54,189 nt of DNA from PUPG01 sp964463915 (GTDB lineage: Bacteria; Bacteroidota; Bacteroidia; Bacteroidales; UBA7960). Where the stretch lies: assembly GCA_964463915.1 (NCBI GenBank), contig CAYXEH010000010.1:1-54189 (forward strand). The letters run 5' to 3'. The translations under genes were made by a program, and so were the position numbers. Shown here in pieces: positions 37,258 to 45,694 of the stretch. The notes under the pieces were generated by a model. It did no database searches and was not told the origin of the DNA. It was given only the letters and a program-made list of their open reading frames with translations. Within the stretch, counting starts at the first letter, position 1. The number at the start of each line of letters is the position of its first letter.

Positions 37258-37451
37258 TATTTGGGGGTTAGAGGTTAGAAGGTGGAAGGGGAAGCTGGAA
37301 GCTCGAATGGTCGAAGTTGGAAGCTCGAAGCTGGAAGTTGGAAGCTCGAAGCTGGAAGTTGGAAGCTTGGGGCTGGTGGTTGGTGGATGTTGTCTGCGGG
37401 AGGTTGCATGGAGTTTGTGGTTTGTTGGTGCTGATGTGTCTCCGGTTTACG
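37258..37451 (+). repeat. Minisatellite built on GAAGCTCGAAGCTGGAAGTT, ending at a scaffold gap
   Basis: From 37266 the sequence reads GGTTAGAGGTTAGAAGG and then repeats GAAGCTCGAAGCTGGAAG with TTG between units, two exact 21-base periods at about 37317-37360 and degenerate copies on both sides. The remainder to 37451 is a G/T-rich stretch without features. The same unit recurs in front of hisIE at 41400-41465. Open frames through it are not genes. Confidence 0.8.
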
Positions 37452-37551
37452 NNNNNNNNNNNNNNNNNNNNNNNNNNNNNNNNNNNNNNNNNNNNNNNNN
37501 NNNNNNNNNNNNNNNNNNNNNNNNNNNNNNNNNNNNNNNNNNNNNNNNNNN
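37452..37551. other. Scaffold gap, 100 N
   Basis: Exactly 100 N, a placeholder length. The right edge starts with a small palindrome GGCGC-TAAC-GCGCC (37553-37566). Between the metallophosphoesterase and SDR genes; the rest of the 390-base gene-free stretch holds only the minisatellite and the SDR leader. Confidence 0.95.
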
Positions 37552-37647
37552 CGGCGCTAACGCGCCTGATGGTTATTAAAGTAAACAAAGGTTGGAAATA
37601 AATGTTCTCTTAGGTAGGAGAAAATACACCTAATTATCTATCACATT

Positions 37648-38481
37648 ATGGATTTAAATGGAAAAACGGCTATTGTGACAGGTGCCACTTCGGGTATCGG
37701 TCGGATAACAGCCATTGCGCTTGCCAATAAGGGAATGCGACTGGTGTTGCCGGTTCGGGATATGGACAAGGGAAAGGCTTTCAGGGAAGAATTGGCGGAA
37801 CTGACTGGTAACAAAGAGGTGGAGGTGATGCATTGCAATCTGGCTTCTTTTGATTCCATCCGTCAATTTGCAGAATCTTTCAGTAGAAAATATAACCGGT
37901 TGCACCTGTTGGTGAATAACGCCGGTACCTGGGAAACCGAAAGGAAGTTATCTGAAGACGGTATCGAGATGAATTTTGCCGTGAATCATCTTGCTCCTTT
38001 CTTGCTGACAAATTTGCTTCTTGATACCATTGTAGCCAGTGCCCCGGCACGGATCGTAAATGTGTCAAGCGCGGCGCATAAGCAGGCTACCATGAACTTC
38101 GATGACCTGGAGGGCGAAAAGCACTGGTCAAGTATGCGTTCTTATGCCCAGAGCAAGCTGGCCAATATTTTCTTTACCCGGAAGCTGGCCAGGGACCTGA
38201 AGGGCAGGGGGGTAACTGTCAATTGCCTGCACCCCGGCGTGGTTGAAACCCGGTTGTTTGATAAAATGTCCGGGTTATTCCGGTGGCTTTTCGGATTATT
38301 TATGATATCACCGGAAAAGGGGGCGCAGACGAGTATTTACCTGGCCGTTTCACCGGAAGTAGAGGATGTAACCGGGGCATATTTTGCCAAAAAGAAGATT
38401 GCCAAAACCACACGCCATGCCCGGGACATGGATGTGGCTGAGAAACTCTGGGAGGTCAGCAGGGAGTATGTGGGAATATAA
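37648..38481 (+). CDS. Short-chain dehydrogenase/reductase
   Basis: 277 residues, classical SDR of the retinol-dehydrogenase-like group. Cofactor loop TGATSGIG (11-18), NNAGTWE, and the catalytic YxxxK at Tyr166 and Lys170 (YAQSKLAN), with the serine in NVSSAAH. HPGVVETRLFDK follows as in related enzymes. NADP or NAD dependent; substrate not predictable. Stands alone, with a 205-base gap to the next gene in which I see no RNA or regulatory feature. Confidence 0.9.
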   Translation: MDLNGKTAIVTGATSGIGRITAIALANKGMRLVLPVRDMDKGKAFREELAELTGNKEVEVMHCNLASFDSIRQFAESFSRKYNRLHLLVNNAGTWETERKLSEDGIEMNFAVNHLAPFLLTNLLLDTIVASAPARIVNVSSAAHKQATMNFDDLEGEKHWSSMRSYAQSKLANIFFTRKLARDLKGRGVTVNCLHPGVVETRLFDKMSGLFRWLFGLFMISPEKGAQTSIYLAVSPEVEDVTGAYFAKKKIAKTTRHARDMDVAEKLWEVSREYVGI

Positions 38482-38686
38482 GATTAACTTGCAAAAGATC
38501 ACAGGGTAAAACACTCCTGTCAGGAGCCATGGCAGCATACCATTTACCTGCGTCAGCGAGCGGTGGTCAGCCTGTTGGCGTGCTTTTGCCAGGAACCACA
38601 ATGCAGAATAAGGATTCCGTGGCCGGTCATGTGCCCGGTCCTGGTAGCCTCTGAGAACCCCAATGGTTAAATGAAAACGAAATCCG

Positions 38687-40708
38687 ATGTCTCAAAAAAA
38701 TCATTTGCAGGATCAAACCAGTCCCTACCTGCTGCAACATGCCGATAATCCGGTGAACTGGTATCCATGGGGCAAAGAAGCCCTGGCCAAAGCCAGGAAG
38801 GAAAACAAACCTTTGCTGGTCAGTATCGGCTATTCCGCCTGTCACTGGTGTCATGTAATGGAGAAGGAAAGTTTTGAAGATGAGGAAGTGGCCCAGTTGA
38901 TGAACCGCTTTTTTGTTTGTGTGAAAGTTGACAGGGAGGAACGGCCAGACATTGACCACCTGTACATGAATGCTGTACAGCTGGTGTCAGGAAAAGGCGG
39001 CTGGCCGCTGAATTGTTTTGCCTTGCCTGATGGACGGCCATTCTGGGGTGGCACCTATTTTCCCCGCGAACATTGGCTGGAGGTCCTGGGCCGGGTGGCT
39101 GAACTTTTCAATGACCAATACAGCGATGTGGAACAACAAGCTGAGAACATCACCAAAGGGCTCGCAGATGCTGCTTTTGTGCCGGTGAAAGAAGAACAAG
39201 CTGCTTTTGACAGGGGTGATGCCGAAAAGCTTTACCGGGACGTGACCGGGATTATGGATGCTACGGAAGGGGGAATAAAAGGAGCGCCGAAATTTCCCCT
39301 GCCTGTGAATCAACTGTTTTTACTTCACTATTACCAACAGACCGGGGAAGAAAAAGCCCTGAAACAGGTGTTACTGGGGCTGCGTAAAATGGCTTTGGGA
39401 GGTATTTATGACCAGGTAGGCGGCGGGTTTGCCCGATATGCTACCGATGGAGCATGGAAAGTTCCCCATTTTGAAAAGATGCTTTACGATAACGGGCAAC
39501 TGATGTCATTATATGCAGCTGCCTGGAAAACAAATCCTGACCCGTTGTTCCGGGAAGTGGTGTATGATACCGCTGCTTTTGCCGAACGCGAACTGACATC
39601 CCCGGAAGGTACGTTCTATGCTGCCCTTGATGCCGACAGTGAAGGAGAGGAAGGTAAGTTTTATGTATGGACGGAGCCGGAAATTGATGAAGCCCTTGGC
39701 GATGAAGCCCCGTTGATCAGGGAGTATTTCCAGGTGGGGGGGAAAGGCCACTGGGAAGGTGAAAAAAATATCCTGCTGCGGATTCCGGATGATGAGGCTT
39801 TTGCCCGCCAAAAGGATATGGATGTGGAGGCTTTACGAGATCTGGTGGCACGCAGCAGGAAAAAGTTGCTGGATGTAAGAAGCCATAGGGTCAGGCCTGG
39901 GTTGGATGACAAGGTGTTGGTGGCATGGAATGCTTTGATGATCGAAGGATTGGCCGATGCATTCGCTGCGTTCGGGGAGGAAGGTTTTTTGCGCCAGGGC
40001 CAAAGAGCAGCGGATTTTATTCTTGATCATGCCATGCAGAAAGACGGCCGTCTTTACCGCTATCTGCGTGGAGGAGAAGCTTCCATCGACGGATTTCTGG
40101 AGGATTATGCCCTTTTGTCAAAAGCCTTGTTGCGCCTTTACGAGGTGAGTATGCACCTGCCTTACCTGGAGGCGGCGCGAAAGTTGACAGAATATGTCCT
40201 GGATCACTTTACCGCCGAAGGCACCCATTTACTTGCGTTTTCTTCGAAAAAATCGGAACAGCTGGCCTCTCCGTTTTATGAGTTTTTTGACAATGTGATC
40301 CCTGCATCCAATAGTGTGATGGCCAGGGTGTTATTTTATCTGGCCAATTATTTCGGGGAAGCGGAATGGGGGCAACGAAGCTCGCTCATGCTGCGCGACA
40401 TGATGGATCTTTTGCGAAGCCATGGACATAGCATGACCAACTGGGGTGTTCTGTTGCTGCATCACACCGCTCCTTTCCATACCATTGTGATCACCGGGGA
40501 GCAAGCCCCGGAAAAGGCCGGGGAAATCAGGCAACGTTTCTTGCCTGATACATTGCTTGCTGCCCGAAAGAATGACGGGCCTGAGTTGCCACCGGTTTTT
40601 TATGAGCGATTTGTGCCCGGCAAAACCATGATTTATGTATGCGGGATGGGTTATTGCAAAGCCCCGGTGGAGGATGTACAGGCCGCTTTCAAACAGATGA
40701 AGGCGTAG
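38687..40708 (+). CDS. Thioredoxin-domain protein of the YyaL/DUF255 family
   Basis: 673 residues. N-terminal thioredoxin-like domain with the motif CHWCH at residues 52-56 (SIGYSACHWCHVMEKESF) and VKVDREERPDID, followed by a long alpha/alpha-barrel part that resembles six-hairpin glycosidases (GGIYDQVGGGFARYATDGAWKVPHFEKMLYDNGQL, KVLVAWNALMIEGLADAF). This is the usual YyaL/spermatogenesis-associated-20 architecture and length. The physiological role of the family is unclear. Its end lies 34 bases from the end of hisIE; GCCGG / CCGGC (40735-40750) could be a shared hairpin. Confidence 0.93.
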   Translation: MSQKNHLQDQTSPYLLQHADNPVNWYPWGKEALAKARKENKPLLVSIGYSACHWCHVMEKESFEDEEVAQLMNRFFVCVKVDREERPDIDHLYMNAVQLVSGKGGWPLNCFALPDGRPFWGGTYFPREHWLEVLGRVAELFNDQYSDVEQQAENITKGLADAAFVPVKEEQAAFDRGDAEKLYRDVTGIMDATEGGIKGAPKFPLPVNQLFLLHYYQQTGEEKALKQVLLGLRKMALGGIYDQVGGGFARYATDGAWKVPHFEKMLYDNGQLMSLYAAAWKTNPDPLFREVVYDTAAFAERELTSPEGTFYAALDADSEGEEGKFYVWTEPEIDEALGDEAPLIREYFQVGGKGHWEGEKNILLRIPDDEAFARQKDMDVEALRDLVARSRKKLLDVRSHRVRPGLDDKVLVAWNALMIEGLADAFAAFGEEGFLRQGQRAADFILDHAMQKDGRLYRYLRGGEASIDGFLEDYALLSKALLRLYEVSMHLPYLEAARKLTEYVLDHFTAEGTHLLAFSSKKSEQLASPFYEFFDNVIPASNSVMARVLFYLANYFGEAEWGQRSSLMLRDMMDLLRSHGHSMTNWGVLLLHHTAPFHTIVITGEQAPEKAGEIRQRFLPDTLLAARKNDGPELPPVFYERFVPGKTMIYVCGMGYCKAPVEDVQAAFKQMKA

Positions 40709-40742
40709 CGGACGGGGTTCGGGTACACCGGCAAGCCGGGCA

Positions 40743-41393
40743 TTACCGGCCCGGATGATATCTGTTCTGTAATTCCCTGATCACCGCTTCCCAGCCTGTG
40801 TCCCGGGAAATCAGTAATACATTCAGGTGATAGATCAGGTCGGCGGCCTCTTCAATGAAGCGTTGCGGATCTCCGCTTTCTGCTTCAAGGGCCAACTCCA
40901 CAGCTTCCTCGCCCAGTTTTTTGGCTATGCGTTTTGGCCCTGCTTCAAATAACCTGGCCGTATAACTTTTTGAAGGGTCTGCGTTTTTCCGGTTATTCAG
41001 CAACTGTTCGAGCTCTTCCAGAAACCCGGTGTTTCCTGTCTCGCTTTCGGCAACGATCTGTTGATATTTCGCAGACAGGTTTCCTTCCCCGAAACAGGTG
41101 TCTTGTCCCGTGTGGCAGGCCGGACCGGCGGGTTCGGCTTTCGCCAGGATGCAGTCGTTGTCGCAGTCGGGCAGCAGTTCTTTCAGATAGAGAAAGTTGC
41201 CCGAACTTTCGCCTTTTGTCCATAGCCGGTTTTTACTTCTGCTGAAAAAGGTCAGTTTGCCGCTGTCAAGGGTCTGTAAGAGGGCTTCCCGGTTCATCCA
41301 TGCTTGCATCAGGACCACGTTGGTGGCGGCATCCTGTACAACTACAGGCAGGAGCCCGCCGGTTTTTTCGAAATTGAGATTGTTTAGGTTCAT
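40743..41393 (-). CDS. hisIE: Bifunctional phosphoribosyl-AMP cyclohydrolase / phosphoribosyl-ATP pyrophosphatase
   Basis: Steps 2 and 3 of histidine synthesis in one chain, 216 residues. The HisI part (1 to about 115) shows the metal motif DCDNDC (76-81) and the zinc cysteines in CHTGQDTC (93-100). The HisE part (about 118-216) shows KKLGEEAVELALEAESGDPQRFIEEAADLIYHLNVLL. Last gene of the his operon. The start at 41393 lies right behind a GGTTAGAG / GAAGCTCGAAGCTGGAA repeat block, and 126 bases separate it from hisF. Confidence 0.96.
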   Translation of the reverse strand: MNLNNLNFEKTGGLLPVVVQDAATNVVLMQAWMNREALLQTLDSGKLTFFSRSKNRLWTKGESSGNFLYLKELLPDCDNDCILAKAEPAGPACHTGQDTCFGEGNLSAKYQQIVAESETGNTGFLEELEQLLNNRKNADPSKSYTARLFEAGPKRIAKKLGEEAVELALEAESGDPQRFIEEAADLIYHLNVLLISRDTGWEAVIRELQNRYHPGR

Positions 41394-41399
41394 AAGGTT

Positions 41400-41466
41400 A
41401 GGGGTTAGAGGGTTAGTTTGAAGTTAGAGGTTAGAAGCTCGAAGCTGGAAACTGGAAGCTTTAAGG
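41400..41466 (+). repeat. Second copy of the GAAGCTCGAAGCTGGAA minisatellite
   Basis: AGGGGTTAGAGGGTTAG, then AGTTAGAGGTTAGAAGCT, CGAAGCTGGAAACTGGAAGCT: the same unit and the same GGTTAGAG leader as at 37266-37370. As there, the TTAGAG end faces and nearly touches the start codon of a minus-strand gene. Confidence 0.75.
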
Positions 41467-41519
41467 TGAAGGTTTGAGGCCCGGCACCTGTGTGATGGGT
41501 GTGGAAAGGGTTTAGAACT

Positions 41520-42275
41520 TCATAGCCTGACAGGAATATTTTGGTTTTTTAAAAATGTTTTTACTTCGGGGATGCTGATGACGCCATAATGGAAGATGCC
41601 TGCGGCCAGGGCGGCGTCGGCCCGGCCCTTTGTGAATACATCCAAAAAATGGCCCGGCTTCCCCGCTCCGCCTGAAGCAATTACCGGTACCGGCACAGCC
41701 GTTGCCACTTCACTGGTAATATCCAGGGAAAAACCTTCCCGGGTACCGTCAGCGGTAAAGGAGGTAAGCAAAATTTCTCCGGCACCACGATCGCAGACTT
41801 CTTTTGCCCACTCTGTGGCATCAATGTCTGTCAGCTTAGTACCGGCATGACTGACCACCTGCCAGCGACCATCAATGAGTCGCGCATCAATGGCCACTAC
41901 CACGCACTGGTTGCCAAAAGCATCCGAGAGCCTGGTGATGAGTTCCGGGTCGCGCAGGGCGGCCGTGTTGACCGACACTTTGTCGGCCCCTTTTGACAGC
42001 AGTTTTTCGACCTCTGCTTCGCTGCCGATGCCGCCTCCGACAGTGAAAGGGATGGAAGTGGCCGCGGCCACTTCCTCTACCACGCGAAGGAAGGTGGTAC
42101 GTCCTTCAAGGGTGGCGGTGATGTCGAGCAGGGTCAGTTCATCGGCCCCCCCGTCGGAGTATCTGGCGGCCAGCTCTGCCGGGTCGCCGGCATCACGAAG
42201 GTTTCCGAAGCTGACACCCTTTACGGTGCGTCCTTCTTTAATGTCAAGACAGGGGATGATTCGTTTGGTAAGCAT
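41520..42275 (-). CDS. hisF: Imidazole glycerol phosphate synthase, cyclase subunit
   Basis: Forms imidazole glycerol phosphate and AICAR from PRFAR with ammonia supplied by HisH. 251 residues from the ATG at 42275 (MLTKRIIPCLDIKEGRTVKG). TIM barrel with the two catalytic aspartates in PCLDIK and VVAIDAR; also LLDITATLEGRTTFL, TVGGGIGSEAEVEKLL, EILLTSFTADGTREGF and VIASGGAGKPGHFLDVF. Separated from hisA by about 210 bases that carry a dispersed repeat and an 11-bp inverted repeat. Confidence 0.97.
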   Translation of the reverse strand: MLTKRIIPCLDIKEGRTVKGVSFGNLRDAGDPAELAARYSDGGADELTLLDITATLEGRTTFLRVVEEVAAATSIPFTVGGGIGSEAEVEKLLSKGADKVSVNTAALRDPELITRLSDAFGNQCVVVAIDARLIDGRWQVVSHAGTKLTDIDATEWAKEVCDRGAGEILLTSFTADGTREGFSLDITSEVATAVPVPVIASGGAGKPGHFLDVFTKGRADAALAAGIFHYGVISIPEVKTFLKNQNIPVRL

Positions 42276-42304
42276 GGGCAAAAAGGTTAGTTATTTATTG
42301 GTTC

Positions 42305-42360
42305 TCATGGGCCATGGATCGGGAAAGCTGCCAATGGTTCGGTAAACGGCCCTGGCTGGT
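42305..42360 (+). repeat. Dispersed repeat, copy 1 (between hisF and hisA)
   Basis: Contains GCCATGG, GGAAAGCTGCCAAT and TAAACGG in the same order and spacing as a second copy at 47288-47345 between hisD and hisG. By eye about 80% of 45 bases agree. Confidence 0.65.
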
Positions 42361-42375
42361 TGTTAGTTTTCATGG

Positions 42376-42417
42376 TGTCAATGCCTAAATAGCGTTGACC
42401 GTTTTAAGGCATTGACA
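42376..42417. repeat. Perfect 11-bp inverted repeat between hisA and hisF
   Basis: TGTCAATGCCT (42376-42386) and AGGCATTGACA (42407-42417), 20 bases apart. In the operon transcript it would form a stable hairpin, but no T tract follows, so it is not a terminator of the usual kind. It may protect or process the mRNA; that is a guess. Confidence 0.75.
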
Positions 42418-42486
42418 TTGAAGCCGGATACCGGGGCATGCGGCCTGAGCCTGGCAGGTCAGTGCAGGGACAGCGGAAGTCCGGCA

Positions 42487-43212
42487 TCAGGGGGGGTAGT
42501 TAAACTGACTGAGGTCTTTGAGAGAGATTTTTCCCTCGAAGATGGCTTTGCCGGTTACCGCTGCATAGAGTCCGCAAGATCTCAGCAGTTCGAGGTCTTC
42601 CATGGAGGCTACGCCGCCTCCGCCGATGAAACTGGCTTGTGGCCAGCTATTTGTCAGGGGGCTGTAAAAGCCGGGGTCCGGACCCTGCATGGTGCCGTCC
42701 CTGCTGATATCGGTCACTGAGAGGTAGCGCCACCCTGCTTTCAGCAAAGCTTCGATGGCTGTGTGTGTATCTGTTTCCGTGGACTGCTGCCATCCTTTTA
42801 CAGCTACCCGATCCTTGTCAATGTCTACGGCAGCGATCAGTTTTTCCGGTCCAAATTCGTCAATACAGCGTTTTGGGATGTCGGGATCAGAAAACAGGAA
42901 GGTCCCGAGGTTCACTTTCCGGGCCCCGACCTCCAATACTTTACGGATCGATTCCATACTCCGGATACCTCCGCCGTAGTCTATCCGCAGGGATGTTCCC
43001 TCCGACAGGGCTTCAAGTACCGGCAGGTTGACGGGTTGGCCCTGCCGGGCTCCGTCCAGGTCTACCAGGTGCAAATGGGTGATCCCTGCCGCCTCGATGG
43101 CCCGTGCGGTGTCGAGGGGGCTTCTGTCATAGGTCATTTGCTGGTTAAAACGTCCTTTAACCAGGCGGACGCAGGAGGCGTCCATGATGTCAATGGCTGG
43201 TATGGCAATCAT
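42487..43212 (-). CDS. hisA: ProFAR isomerase (HisA)
   Basis: Opens the ribose ring of ProFAR (Amadori rearrangement), fourth step of histidine synthesis. 241 residues, TIM barrel. Catalytic aspartates in IPAIDIMD (residue 8) and AAVDIDKD; phosphate loops DYGGGIRSMESI and GGGVASMEDL. The start overlaps the hisH stop by 4 bases (ATGA). Confidence 0.97.
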   Translation of the reverse strand: MIAIPAIDIMDASCVRLVKGRFNQQMTYDRSPLDTARAIEAAGITHLHLVDLDGARQGQPVNLPVLEALSEGTSLRIDYGGGIRSMESIRKVLEVGARKVNLGTFLFSDPDIPKRCIDEFGPEKLIAAVDIDKDRVAVKGWQQSTETDTHTAIEALLKAGWRYLSVTDISRDGTMQGPDPGFYSPLTNSWPQASFIGGGGVASMEDLELLRSCGLYAAVTGKAIFEGKISLKDLSQFNYPP

Positions 43213-43796
43213 AAGCTGATAAAATTTTTAAGGATTTGCATACCTGGTTTCCCGCTTTTTTCCGGGTGAAACTGCAGGCCGAAAAATTGATTGTGATTGA
43301 TGGCTGCTGTAAAAGGCTGATCGTAGTGGCAAAGGGCAATGGCCTGGTCGCTGACAGGCATGTAATAGCTGTGAACGAAATATGCATGGCTGTTTTCCGG
43401 AACCTTTTTGAACAATGGTCCATGTAGTGCGTACAGGCTGTTCCACCCCATATGGGGGATCTTGAGATCACCCGTAAAACGTTTGATCTGCTCCGGGAAT
43501 ATTCTCAGCCCTGTCATGTTTCCCTCCTCGGAAGAGGCTGCCATCAGTTGCATGCCCAGGCAAATTCCGAGTACTGGTCCGTTGAACCCCTTGATGGCCT
43601 CGTCCATGCCCTGTTGTTTGAGCACTTCCATGGCGGGTTTGGCATGTCCCACGCCCGGAAAGATCAGTTTATCCGCATCTTCCAGGTCTTCGGGGGAAGC
43701 AGCCAGCCCGGCATTGATGCCGAGCCGTTTCAGGGCATTTTGAACCGAGGCAATATTGCCGGCTTTGTAATGTACGATTTTGATTGTCTGTTTCAT
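43209..43796 (-). CDS. hisH: Imidazole glycerol phosphate synthase, glutaminase subunit
   Basis: Class I glutamine amidotransferase that feeds ammonia to HisF. 195 residues. Nucleophile Cys79 in PVLGICLGMQL, and the His/Glu pair in GLQFHPEKS near 177-182. The N-terminal IVHYKAGNIASVQNAL and LIFPGVGHA are typical. Start MKQTIKIVHYKAGN at 43796; 9 bases further up a scaffold gap separates it from the hisC::hisB gene. Confidence 0.97.
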   Translation of the reverse strand: MKQTIKIVHYKAGNIASVQNALKRLGINAGLAASPEDLEDADKLIFPGVGHAKPAMEVLKQQGMDEAIKGFNGPVLGICLGMQLMAASSEEGNMTGLRIFPEQIKRFTGDLKIPHMGWNSLYALHGPLFKKVPENSHAYFVHSYYMPVSDQAIALCHYDQPFTAAINHNQFFGLQFHPEKSGKPGMQILKNFISL

Positions 43797-43805
43797 GACA
43801 GATTA

Positions 43806-43905
43806 NNNNNNNNNNNNNNNNNNNNNNNNNNNNNNNNNNNNNNNNNNNNNNNNNNNNNNNNNNNNNNNNNNNNNNNNNNNNNNNNNNNNNNNNNNNNNNN
43901 NNNNN
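43806..43905. other. Scaffold gap, 100 N, between hisCB and hisH
   Basis: Exactly 100 N. It breaks the his operon in an intergenic region; the right flank begins CCGGCCGGCC, a palindrome. No sequence is shared between the two flanks that I can see. Anything small lost here cannot be judged. Confidence 0.95.
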
Positions 43906-43946
43906 CCGGCCGGCCATATCTGAGCTTTACGCCATCCTTTTAAGTT

Positions 43947-45674
43947 TCATAATGTGCCCTTGGTGGAGGGCATGGTATCTGTATTGTTCCTGGCAACGGC
44001 CATCTTCAAGGCCCTGGAAAAAGCTTTGAATACGGCTTCAATCATGTGATGGTCGTCTTCTCCGGAGGCTTCAATGTGCAGGTTGCATGCAGCGGATTCA
44101 GAAAATGACCTAAAGAAATGTTTAAAAAGGGTCGCAGGTACCGTTCCGATCTGTCTTCCTGAAAGGCGAACATCCCACTTGAGGTAACTGCGCCCGCCAA
44201 GATCTATCAGCACCCTGGCGCGGCTTTCATCCATGGGCAATTCAAACCCATAGCGCTCCATTCCCTTTTTTTCACCCAAAGCCTTTTGAAGTGCCCTGCC
44301 CAGTGAGATGGCCGTATCTTCAATGGTATGATGGGGGTCCACTTCCAGGTCCCCGCTGGCGTCCACTTCCAGGTCCATCATGCCGTGCCGGGCAATTTGC
44401 TCCAACATGTGGTCAAAAAACGGGATGCCTGTACGAATATTGGCGTAAGCGCTTCCTTCCAGGTTAATCCTGAGGGTGATATCAGTTTCGGAAGTTTGCC
44501 TCCGTATGGTGGCCTGGCGGATTTCTGCCGGGCTGCCTGCATCACTCCGTTTACTTTGTCCGGCACTTTTTGTTGGCCCTGCTGTTGAAACCGCATCAGT
44601 ATCTGCTTTCTCTGAAATTGCCGGATCATAACTGGCCCAGGCCTCAACCAGCTGTCGGTTTTCTTCCTCCGTACCGACTGTGATGCGCAAGCAACCGCTG
44701 CACCCAGGTTCCTTGCTGCGGTTGCGGACAATGATCCCGTTACGTGCCAGTTGGTTGTAAAGCTCATCGGCCTTTTTGGTTTTGATAAGCAGGAAGTTGG
44801 CATCCGAAGGGTAAACCATTTCAGTCAGCGGCAATTCCCCGAATATCCCGGCAAGCTTATCACGGGAGGTGGTGATCCGTTTGACGTTCATCTTGTAAAC
44901 GGCGTAACTGTTAAGCGCTTCTTCAGCCAGCCTTATGGCCGGTGTTCCCAGGGTGTAAGGGAAACTGATGTTTTGCATCACCCCGGTGATCTCCCGGGAG
45001 GCATAAGCCACCCCGATACGGGCTCCGGCAAGCCCAAATGCCTTGGAAAAGGTTTGCAGCACAACCAGGTTCGGGTAATCTGTGATCATGGGAAGCAGGC
45101 TTTTTTCAGGACAGAAGTCGATGTAGGCTTCGTCAACCACCACGATGCCATTGAAATTCTCAAGCAATTCGATGATTGTTTCTTTTGCCTGCGCATTGCC
45201 CGTCGGGTTATTGGGATGACAGACAAACATCAGCCTGGTGGCGGGGGTAACGCTCTGCAAAGCCTTCTCAGGGTTGATCTGAAAATGCTCATCAAGGTTA
45301 ACGGAGATCACCTCCAGGTTGTTTATTCTTGCCCTGACCGCATACATGCCGAAGGTGGGAGGAAAGACCATAACCTGGTCTTCACCGGGCTGGCAAAAAC
45401 AACGCATAATCAGGTCAATGATCTCGTCACTGCCGTTTCCCAGTAGGATGTTGTCCCGGTTCACTCCTTTAACCGCAGCGAGTTTTTCTTTGAACTCTTT
45501 TGGCTCCTTGCCGGGATAGCGGTTTATACCGGGGGGCATTCCGGGGAAAGTTTCCGGTAACTCATTGGCATCCAAAAAAACTGAACCACTTCCTTCGAAT
45601 TCATCTCTGGCTGAGGAATAGGGAGTGAATGCCGCAATATGTTCCGGGATCATTGATTTCAGATTAAATCGCAT
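43947..45674 (-). CDS. hisCB: HisC::HisB fusion: histidinol-phosphate aminotransferase + imidazoleglycerol-phosphate dehydratase
   Basis: One 575-residue frame joins two histidine enzymes. Residues 1 to about 350 are HisC, a PLP aminotransferase: NRYPGKEPKEFKEKLA, GNGSDEIIDLI, HPNNPTGN, VVVDEAYIDF, and the PLP lysine Lys211 in TFSKAFGLAGAR. A Ser/Ala/Lys-rich linker (about 351-390) leads to a complete HisB dehydratase: FFDHMLEQIARHG (419-431), DPHHTIEDT (446-454), VPATLFKHFFRSF and EDDHHMIEAVFKA (539-551), the His-rich manganese sites. In E. coli and many Bacteroidota HisB carries an N-terminal histidinol-phosphatase domain; here that domain is absent and HisC sits in its place. Both halves keep the residues needed for activity. 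20 bases after hisD. Confidence 0.95.
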   Translation of the reverse strand: MRFNLKSMIPEHIAAFTPYSSARDEFEGSGSVFLDANELPETFPGMPPGINRYPGKEPKEFKEKLAAVKGVNRDNILLGNGSDEIIDLIMRCFCQPGEDQVMVFPPTFGMYAVRARINNLEVISVNLDEHFQINPEKALQSVTPATRLMFVCHPNNPTGNAQAKETIIELLENFNGIVVVDEAYIDFCPEKSLLPMITDYPNLVVLQTFSKAFGLAGARIGVAYASREITGVMQNISFPYTLGTPAIRLAEEALNSYAVYKMNVKRITTSRDKLAGIFGELPLTEMVYPSDANFLLIKTKKADELYNQLARNGIIVRNRSKEPGCSGCLRITVGTEEENRQLVEAWASYDPAISEKADTDAVSTAGPTKSAGQSKRSDAGSPAEIRQATIRRQTSETDITLRINLEGSAYANIRTGIPFFDHMLEQIARHGMMDLEVDASGDLEVDPHHTIEDTAISLGRALQKALGEKKGMERYGFELPMDESRARVLIDLGGRSYLKWDVRLSGRQIGTVPATLFKHFFRSFSESAACNLHIEASGEDDHHMIEAVFKAFSRALKMAVARNNTDTMPSTKGTL

Positions 45675-45694
45675 GAGGATGGATTTTTGGTGAA

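Noticed and set aside
37208..37601. ORFs through the minisatellite and N run
   Set aside because: Composed of repeat units and unknown bases; no coding character.
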